A DNA stretch of 10,764 bases from Betaproteobacteria bacterium (GTDB lineage Bacteria; Pseudomonadota; Gammaproteobacteria; Burkholderiales; Burkholderiaceae_C), in assembly GCA_009927195.1 (NCBI GenBank), contig RFNL01000373.1, positions 1-10,764 of the forward strand, read 5' to 3'. Below are positions 5,234-10,764 of the stretch, one piece after another; positions within the stretch are counted from its first letter, which is position 1, and every line of letters begins with the position of its first letter. A program made the translations under genes and the position numbers. The notes beneath the pieces were generated by a model. That model searched no databases. It had not been told where the DNA came from and saw nothing but the letters and a program-made list of their open reading frames with translations.

Positions 5234-7819
5234 ATGTTGAAAGCCTACCGTGACCATGTGGCCGAGCGCGCAGCCTTGGGCATACCACCTTTGCCTTTGA
5301 GTGCCAAGCAAACGGGTGAACTCATTGAACTGCTGAAAAACCCGCCCAAGGGCGAGGAAACCGCATTGGTGGAACTCATCACCCACCGCGTACCCGCTGG
5401 GGTGGACGATGCAGCCAAAGTCAAAGCCAGTTATTTGGCGGCCGTGGCCCATGGCAGTGAGCCATGTGCCTTGATCAGTCCCGAAAAAGCCACTGAACTG
5501 CTGGGCACCATGTTGGGTGGCTATAACCTCACGCCTTTGATTGACCTGCTCGACAGCAAAACCTGTGCGGCGATTGCTGCCGAGGGGTTGAAGAAAACCC
5601 TGTTGATGTTTGACCAGTTTCACGATGTCAAAGAAAAAGCCGACAAGGGTAACGCCTTTGCCAAAGCGGTGATTCAATCTTGGGCCGATGCCGAGTGGTT
5701 CACCAGTCGCCCTGAGGTGCCCCAAAGCATCACTTTGTCGGTGTTCAAGGTCACGGGTGAGACCAATACCGATGATTTGTCACCTGCCCCTGATGCATGG
5801 AGCCGACCCGATATTCCATTGCACGCATTGGCGATGTTGAAGAACAAGCGCGATGGCATCACCCCGGAAGAAGACGGTAAACGCGGCCCCATCAAGTTCA
5901 TCGAGGATTTGCGCGCGCGCGGCCACTTGGTGGCCTATGTGGGCGATGTGGTGGGTACTGGCTCTAGCCGCAAATCAGCCACCAACAGTGTGTTGTGGTT
6001 CACCGGCGAAGACATTCCTTATGTGCCCAATAAGCGTTTTGGCGGCGTGTGTTTGGGCAGCAAAATTGCGCCGATTTTCTACAACACCATGGAAGACGCC
6101 GGTGCTTTGCCCATTGAGATCGATGTGAGCCAAATGAACATGGGCGATGTGGTTGAACTGCGCCCCTACGAGGGCAAGGCTTTCAAAGATGGCAAAGAAA
6201 TTGCCAGCTTCACCGTCAAAAGCGAGGTCTTGTTTGACGAGGTGCGCGCGGGGGGGCGCATTCCTTTGATCATTGGCCGTGGCTTGACCACCAAAGCACG
6301 CGAAGCGCTGGGGTTGCCCACCTCGACGTTGTTCCGTTTGCCCGCCGTGCCAAAAGGCCATGGCAAAGGGTTTACCTTGGCCCAAAAAATGGTCGGCCGT
6401 GCATGTGGATTGCCACAGGGGCAGGGCGTTTTGCCCGGCACCTACTGCGAGCCTCGCATGACATCGGTGGGTTCGCAAGACACCACCGGTCCGATGACCC
6501 GCGACGAGTTGAAAGATTTGGCTTGTTTGGGTTTCAGTGCCGATCTGGTGATGCAGTCGTTTTGCCATACAGCGGCCTATCCCAAGCCAGTGGATGTGAA
6601 AACGCACCATGAACTGCCCGAGTTCATCAGCAACCGTGGCGGCATCAGCTTGAAGCCAGGCGATGGCATCATCCACTCTTGGCTCAACCGCATGCTGTTG
6701 CCCGACACCGTGGGCACGGGGGGTGACAGCCACACGCGCTTTCCCGTTGGTATCAGCTTTCCCGCTGGTTCAGGATTGGTGGCCTTTGCCGCGGCCACGG
6801 GGGTGATGCCGCTGGACATGCCCGAGAGCGTGTTGGTGCGTTTCAAAGGCAAGATGCAACCCGGTGTGACTTTGCGTGATTTGGTGCACGCCATTCCCCT
6901 TTATGCCATCAAAAAGGGCTTGCTCACGGTGGAGAAGAAGGGCAAGAAAAACATTTTTTCTGGCCGCATTTTGGAAATTGAAGGCCTGCCTGATCTGAAA
7001 GTCGAGCAAGCTTTTGAACTGTCTGACGCCTCTGCCGAGCGCAGCGCCGCCGGTTGCACGGTGCACTTGAACAAAGAGCCCATCATCGAGTACATCAACA
7101 GCAATATCGTGTTGTTGAAGAACATGATCGCGCAAGGTTATGCCGATGCCAGAACCATTCAGCGCCGTATTCAGGCCATGGAAGCTTGGTTGGCCAATCC
7201 CCAACTGCTGCAAGCCGACAATGATGCCGAGTACGCGGAAGTCATCGAAATTGATTTGAACGAGATCAAAGAGCCCATCGTATGCTGCCCCAATGACCCC
7301 GACGACGCCAAAACACTGAGCGATGTAGCTGGGGCGAAGATCGACGAGGTGTTCATTGGCTCTTGCATGACCAACATCGGTCACTTCCGTGCGGCTTCCA
7401 AGTTGCTCGAAGGCAAGCGCGATATTCCAGTGAAATTATGGATGGCACCGCCCACCAAGATGGATGCCCAGCAATTGACCGAGGAGGGTCACTACGGTGT
7501 GTTTGGCAATGCCGGTGCACGCATGGAAATGCCGGGTTGCTCTTTGTGCATGGGCAACCAAGCGCAGGTCAAAGAAGGTGCCACGGTCATGTCCACCAGC
7601 ACCCGCAACTTCCCCAACCGCTTGGGCAAAAATACTTTTGTGTATTTGGGCTCGGCCGAACTGTCGGCGATTTGCTCCAAGCTCGGCCGCATCCCGACCC
7701 AGGCGGAGTACTTGACCGATATGGGTGTGATCAATGCCGATGGCAGCAAGATTTACAAGTACTTGAACTTTGACCAGATCGACAGCTTTCGCGAAGTGGC
7801 TGAATCCGTCAAAGCCTGA
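5234..7819 (+). CDS. acnB: Aconitate hydratase B (bifunctional aconitase / 2-methylisocitrate dehydratase)
   Basis: Converts citrate to isocitrate through cis-aconitate; family members also hydrate 2-methyl-cis-aconitate. The 861 residues match AcnB length and its domain order: a HEAT-like N-terminal domain (about 1-160), the swivel domain early in the chain (TNTDDLSP at 177-184, GDVVGTGSSRKSATN at 237-251), then the three catalytic domains. GTGGDSHTR ends at residue 502. The 4Fe-4S ligands are Cys711 in GSCMTNIGH and Cys769 and Cys772 in GCSLCMGN, nearly the same positions as in E. coli AcnB. The start ATG at 5234 is preceded by GGAGA with good spacing. AcnB of other bacteria binds mRNA when its cluster is lost, which cannot be judged here. 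It is the last gene of the mdh unit, with a strong terminator 27 bases after the stop. No independent promoter is obvious in the 43-bp gap before it. Confidence 0.98.
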   Translation: MLKAYRDHVAERAALGIPPLPLSAKQTGELIELLKNPPKGEETALVELITHRVPAGVDDAAKVKASYLAAVAHGSEPCALISPEKATELLGTMLGGYNLTPLIDLLDSKTCAAIAAEGLKKTLLMFDQFHDVKEKADKGNAFAKAVIQSWADAEWFTSRPEVPQSITLSVFKVTGETNTDDLSPAPDAWSRPDIPLHALAMLKNKRDGITPEEDGKRGPIKFIEDLRARGHLVAYVGDVVGTGSSRKSATNSVLWFTGEDIPYVPNKRFGGVCLGSKIAPIFYNTMEDAGALPIEIDVSQMNMGDVVELRPYEGKAFKDGKEIASFTVKSEVLFDEVRAGGRIPLIIGRGLTTKAREALGLPTSTLFRLPAVPKGHGKGFTLAQKMVGRACGLPQGQGVLPGTYCEPRMTSVGSQDTTGPMTRDELKDLACLGFSADLVMQSFCHTAAYPKPVDVKTHHELPEFISNRGGISLKPGDGIIHSWLNRMLLPDTVGTGGDSHTRFPVGISFPAGSGLVAFAAATGVMPLDMPESVLVRFKGKMQPGVTLRDLVHAIPLYAIKKGLLTVEKKGKKNIFSGRILEIEGLPDLKVEQAFELSDASAERSAAGCTVHLNKEPIIEYINSNIVLLKNMIAQGYADARTIQRRIQAMEAWLANPQLLQADNDAEYAEVIEIDLNEIKEPIVCCPNDPDDAKTLSDVAGAKIDEVFIGSCMTNIGHFRAASKLLEGKRDIPVKLWMAPPTKMDAQQLTEEGHYGVFGNAGARMEMPGCSLCMGNQAQVKEGATVMSTSTRNFPNRLGKNTFVYLGSAELSAICSKLGRIPTQAEYLTDMGVINADGSKIYKYLNFDQIDSFREVAESVKA

Positions 7820-7845
7820 ACCCAGGCAACCCAAAGCGCCAAGCG

Positions 7846-7885
7846 AAAAACCTGTCCGCGTTCGACTACGCGGGCAGGTTTTTTT
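7846..7885. terminator. Bidirectional rho-independent terminator
   Basis: A 10-bp stem, CCTGTCCGCG (7851-7860) with CGCGGGCAGG (7869-7878), pairs with one G-U wobble around an 8-base loop. It is flanked by five A (7846-7850) and seven T (7879-7885), so it works as a terminator in both directions. It follows acnB and also borders the stop of the convergent Bug gene at 7885-7887, serving both transcripts. Confidence 0.92.
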
Positions 7886-8856
7886 CATTCCGGATCGATC
7901 TTGGCGTCGCGCACCACTTTGCCCCAACGCGGCGACTCTGCACGAATGAGGGCCGCAAACAACTCGGGTGCGCCGCCACCGATTTCATTGCCTTGGCTGA
8001 GGATTTTTTCCCGCACCTCCGCGTTTTGCAAGGCCTGGTTGCAAGCGGTGTTGAGGGTTTTGACCACCTCAGCGCTCAGGCCTTTGGGGCCCACCAAGCC
8101 TTGCCAGTTTTGCACCTCAACCGCTGGAAATCCCAACTCCGCCATGGTGGGAATTTGGGGTAGCAGGGGCGAGCGCACACGGCTGGTGATGGCCAATGCG
8201 CGCAACCTTCCACTCTTGACCGAGGGCATGGCCGCGTACATTTGCTCAAACATCATGTCGACTTGACCACCCATCAAGTCACTGGCCCCTGCCGCGCCAC
8301 TTTTGTAAGGCGCGTGGATCAGGTCAATGCCAGCGGTGTGTTCAAACAAGGCGCCGCTCAAGTGGTGAGAGCCCCCAATACCTCCTGACGCATAGCTGTA
8401 CTTGCCGGGAGCGGCTTTGGCCGCAGTGACCACTTCGGCCACGGTTTTGAAAGGTGATTCGTTGCGCACCATCAAGATAAGAGGACCTTTTTCAATCAAG
8501 GTGATGGGCACAATGTCATTGAAGGGGTCGAAATTTAATTTTTTAAACAGGGCATGGTTGACGGCCAAGGGTGCGAAGTTTCCCATGCCCACGGTGTATC
8601 CATCGGGGCGAGCGCGCGCAATGATTTCTGTCCCAATATTGCCCCCAGCCCCGGCTTTGTTGTCAATGATGATGGGTTGACCCAGCCATTGGCTCATTAC
8701 CTTGGCCACCTGTCGCGACCGGCTGTCGGCATTCCCTCCCGCCGCGTATGGACAGACCCAGGTGATGGGTTTGGAGGGGTATTTGTCCTGGGCTTGTGCG
8801 GCCCAAGGCAAGAGAGCGGATGCGCCAGCGGCTTGCACCAGGGTTCTGCGCTTCAT
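7885..8856 (-). CDS. Bug/TctC-family tripartite tricarboxylate transporter substrate-binding protein
   Basis: A 323-residue periplasmic solute-binding protein of the Bug family, abundant in Burkholderiales. The N-terminus (KRRT, then a hydrophobic stretch ending WAAQAQ) is a signal peptide cleaved near residue 20. The mature start YPSKPITWVCPYAAGG with Asp a few residues on, then IIIDNKAGAGGNIGTE and ARPDGYT, are family hallmarks, as is the later HAPYKSGAAGASDLMGGQVDMMF. These proteins bind carboxylates or other small organic anions; the ligand cannot be told from sequence. I use the ATG at 8856, with GGAGA about 8 bases upstream; an upstream in-frame start at 8910 would add 18 residues before the signal peptide. 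No membrane subunits (TctA/TctB) are nearby, which is common for orphan Bug proteins. It is divergent from the monooxygenase gene, suggesting a shared compound, as inference only. Confidence 0.93.
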   Translation of the reverse strand: MKRRTLVQAAGASALLPWAAQAQDKYPSKPITWVCPYAAGGNADSRSRQVAKVMSQWLGQPIIIDNKAGAGGNIGTEIIARARPDGYTVGMGNFAPLAVNHALFKKLNFDPFNDIVPITLIEKGPLILMVRNESPFKTVAEVVTAAKAAPGKYSYASGGIGGSHHLSGALFEHTAGIDLIHAPYKSGAAGASDLMGGQVDMMFEQMYAAMPSVKSGRLRALAITSRVRSPLLPQIPTMAELGFPAVEVQNWQGLVGPKGLSAEVVKTLNTACNQALQNAEVREKILSQGNEIGGGAPELFAALIRAESPRWGKVVRDAKIDPE

Positions 8857-8908
8857 GATTTTCTCCGTGAGGGTGTGCTGTGGACAGAAGAGGATGATAA
8901 GGCCTGCC

Positions 8909-8924
8909 ACAAGTTGTCAGACAA
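8909..8924. promoter_or_regulatory. Overlapping short inverted repeats between the Bug and monooxygenase genes
   Basis: ACAAgTTGT (8909-8917) and TTGTCaGACAA (8914-8924) are perfect odd-length inverted repeats sharing the TTGT half-site. They lie in the 77-bp divergent gap, 10 bases before the monooxygenase ATG, and could be an operator for either gene. No regulator gene is adjacent and both repeats are short, so chance is possible. On the minus strand a TATCAT (8901-8896 region) may be a -10 for the Bug gene, but no well-spaced -35 was found. Confidence 0.3.
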
Positions 8925-8933
8925 TGGAATGAC

Positions 8934-10157
8934 ATGAGTTCGACGATCTTGATTTCCGGTGCTGGCATCGCAGGTTTGTCTGCGGCACTGGCCCTGTCGC
9001 GTGCAGGTGTTTGGGTCAAAGTGGTGGAACGAGAAAATGCCCTGGTCTCAGAGGGCGCAGGCGTGCAACTGGGCCCCAATGTCACGCGCATTTTGCGAGC
9101 TTGGGGCCTGGGCAGTGGTTTGAGGGACAAGGGTTTTTTTCCAAAGTTTTTGTGTGCCCACGATGCCAGAGATGGACGTGTTTTGGGTCAATCGGATTTG
9201 GCGCAAGCCTTGCAGCACTACGGTGCGCCCCATGTGTGCATTCACCGGGCGGATTTACAAGCCTTGCTGTGGCAAGGCTTGCAGGGCCAGGGCCAATGGC
9301 ACTGGGGTCACACCTTGCAGACCGTGCATCCCGCCGACACCCATGTGATGGTTCGCAGCGCCAGTGGACAGGCTTGGCAAGGTGATGGACTGGTGGTGGC
9401 CGATGGCATTGGCAGCAAGTTGCGCCAAGCTGTGTCAGGCGATGGCCCTGCCACACCCACTGGCCATGTGGCATTGCGTGCATTGCTGCCCATGACCGAG
9501 GTGCCAAGGCAGTGGCGCACTACCAATGTTCATGTGTGGATGGGGGAACGGTTCCATCTGGTCCACTACCCTGTGCGTGATGGGCAATGGCTCAACCTGG
9601 TGTTGGTGATCCACCGCCGGGACAGTCGCGAGACCGATCATTGGAGTTGGCTGGGCGAAGGTTTGTGGGCACAGCAAGCCGTGTCCGACAGTTGCGCCGC
9701 CGTTTGCGATTTGATCGGTGCCGTGGCGCAGTGGCGGTATTGGGTGTTGGCCGATCGCGCGCCCATGCGCTCGGCAACCGACATGGCCGTGGGCCGCATT
9801 GCAATGATTGGCGATGCCGCTCACCCGATGCGGCCTTATTTTGCCCAAGGGGCGGGGATGGCCATTGAAGATGCGGCCGCACTGCAATGGGCGTGGCAGC
9901 ACAGGGGTGATCAAGGGGTCGACCTGGCGTGGCGGGCCATGGCAGACAGCCGTTGGAGGCGGGTTGCACAGGTTCAAGCGCAGTCACGCCGCAATGGTCT
10001 GGTTTTTCACAGCACCGGTTGGCTGCGTTGGGGCCGCAATGCGGCGCTGCAAACCTTGGGGTCTCGTCTGATGAACCCTGCCTGGTTGTATGGCGGTGGC
10101 CCCAGGCCAGTCGATGGCGGGGGCGGTGTGCACGATGGGCCAGTCACAGGCCGATGA
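8934..10157 (+). CDS. FAD-dependent monooxygenase, class A (salicylate hydroxylase-like)
   Basis: A 407-residue flavoprotein of the PHBH-fold family, which hydroxylates aromatic or related substrates using NAD(P)H and oxygen. Visible motifs: GAGIAG (9-14) for the ADP part of FAD with Glu32 at the end of the second strand (VVERE); the DG motif around Asp157-Gly158 (VVADGIGSKLR); and the GD motif IGDAAHPMRPYFAQGAGMAIEDA with Gly293-Asp294, which contacts FAD ribose. The substrate is not evident; UbiH-type and salicylate/6-hydroxynicotinate-type enzymes share these motifs. The start ATG at 8934 places GAGIAG correctly; only a weak TGGA precedes it. The C-terminus continues after PAWLYGGGP for 17 Gly-rich residues, which looks like an extension. 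It is divergent from the Bug gene and ends 11 bases from the convergent argF. Confidence 0.9.
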   Translation: MSSTILISGAGIAGLSAALALSRAGVWVKVVERENALVSEGAGVQLGPNVTRILRAWGLGSGLRDKGFFPKFLCAHDARDGRVLGQSDLAQALQHYGAPHVCIHRADLQALLWQGLQGQGQWHWGHTLQTVHPADTHVMVRSASGQAWQGDGLVVADGIGSKLRQAVSGDGPATPTGHVALRALLPMTEVPRQWRTTNVHVWMGERFHLVHYPVRDGQWLNLVLVIHRRDSRETDHWSWLGEGLWAQQAVSDSCAAVCDLIGAVAQWRYWVLADRAPMRSATDMAVGRIAMIGDAAHPMRPYFAQGAGMAIEDAAALQWAWQHRGDQGVDLAWRAMADSRWRRVAQVQAQSRRNGLVFHSTGWLRWGRNAALQTLGSRLMNPAWLYGGGPRPVDGGGGVHDGPVTGR

Positions 10158-10168
10158 GTGGTGTTGGA

Positions 10169-10764
10169 TCAAGCGGTTTGTTCACCCAGCAGCAGCCATT
10201 CCATCAAGGCTTTTTGCACATGCAAGCGGTTTTCGGCCTCGTCCCAAACCACCGATTGCACACCGTCGATCACTCCAGCGCTGACCTCTTCACCGCGGTG
10301 GGCGGGCAAACAATGCATGAACAAGGCATCAGGGCGTGCCGCCGACATCATCTCGGCATCCACACACCAGCGCGCGAAGGCGTTTTTGCGCACTTCGTTT
10401 TCCGCTTCGAAACCCATGCTGGTCCAGACATCGGTGGTGACCAGATCCGCTAGGTGGCAGGCATCCAGTGGGTTTTTGAACACCTGATAGCTCTCGGGCC
10501 GGCGCAGGCCGGCCACCGATTGGTCAATCTCATAGCCGCTGGGAGTGCTCACATGGACCTTGAAGCCCAGCAGGTCGGCCGCTTGTAGCCAGGTGTTGGC
10601 CATGTTGTTGCCATCCCCCACCCAAGCCACGGTTTTGCCGCGTATGCTGCCGCGGTGTTCGATGTAGGTGAAGATATCTGCCAAGATTTGACAGGGGTGG
10701 AACTCGTTGGTCAGGCCATTGATCACAGGCACGCGGGAATTGGCGGCAAACTGCTCCAATTTGC
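10169..10764 (-). CDS. argF: Ornithine carbamoyltransferase, partial (C-terminal part)
   Basis: Catalyses carbamoyl phosphate plus ornithine to citrulline in arginine biosynthesis. The gene is cut by the right edge, leaving about 197 residues of a usual 305-310; the missing N-terminus holds the STRTR carbamoyl-phosphate motif. Visible motifs in order: VPVINGLTNEFHPCQ with the HPCQ carbamoyl-phosphate segment; VAWVGDGNNMANT in the ornithine domain; and MHCLPAHRGEEV with the HCLP cysteine of the ornithine loop. The frame is open to the edge (the codon before Leu-Glu-Gln-Phe is Lys), so the TTG at 10759 is not a start. An anabolic ArgF is more likely than catabolic ArcB because no arc genes are visible, though the rest of the locus is outside. 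It converges on the monooxygenase gene with no clear terminator in the 11-bp gap. Confidence 0.95.
   Translation of the reverse strand, partial: KLEQFAANSRVPVINGLTNEFHPCQILADIFTYIEHRGSIRGKTVAWVGDGNNMANTWLQAADLLGFKVHVSTPSGYEIDQSVAGLRRPESYQVFKNPLDACHLADLVTTDVWTSMGFEAENEVRKNAFARWCVDAEMMSAARPDALFMHCLPAHRGEEVSAGVIDGVQSVVWDEAENRLHVQKALMEWLLLGEQTA

Noticed and set aside
5126..5725. A 199-codon minus-strand frame over the end of the MliC-like gene and start of acnB
   Set aside because: Crosses two supported genes on the opposite strand and shows no family features.
5975..7384. Minus-strand frames of 252 and 204 codons opposite acnB
   Set aside because: Composition-driven shadows of acnB; histidine- and glutamine-rich translations without domains.
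10097..10142. TGGCCC and GGGCCA facing each other near the end of the monooxygenase gene, as a possible terminator
   Set aside because: The arms are short, about 35 bases apart, inside coding sequence and not followed by a T-run.

Overview
The window is a compact chromosomal stretch, most likely from a betaproteobacterium of the order Burkholderiales, probably Comamonadaceae (Limnohabitans/Rhodoferax-like). This rests on the gene order (sdhCDA and a GntR regulator next to mdh, a CoA-ester lyase and acnB), the cytosolic-type malate dehydrogenase, the Bug/TctC solute-binding protein and the moderately high GC. No tools were run, so the taxonomic call is an inference.

Left part (1-2518, minus strand): the GntR/UTRA-family regulator gene is followed by sdhC, sdhD and the first 265 codons of sdhA, which runs off the left edge. 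The sdh genes encode succinate dehydrogenase (complex II). A sigma70-like promoter with an inverted repeat over its -35 lies in the 102-bp gap in front of sdhC. Centre (2519-7884, plus strand): mdh, a citrate-lyase/malyl-CoA-lyase-like gene overlapping it by 4 bp, a small exported MliC-like protein, and acnB read the same way and are packed like one operon. It ends at a strong hairpin terminator that also serves the convergent gene. The 140-bp gap between the regulator gene and mdh carries a striking set of four TCTTAT/ATAAGA half-sites, the best candidate operator in the window.

Right part (7885-10764): a Bug/TctC periplasmic binding protein gene (minus) is divergent from a class A FAD-dependent monooxygenase gene (plus), with short inverted repeats in the 77-bp gap. 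The C-terminal two thirds of argF (ornithine carbamoyltransferase, minus) follows and is cut by the right edge.

Malate dehydrogenase, aconitase B and succinate dehydrogenase are all TCA-cycle enzymes, so positions 1-7819 form a TCA-cycle supercluster around one transcription factor. The less explained parts are the CoA-ester lyase and the exported MliC-like protein inside the mdh-acnB unit. No gene-free stretch exceeds 300 bases. I see no mobile element, CRISPR array, tRNA or rRNA, and no convincing wholly new system; the findings are leads inside an otherwise ordinary metabolic region.
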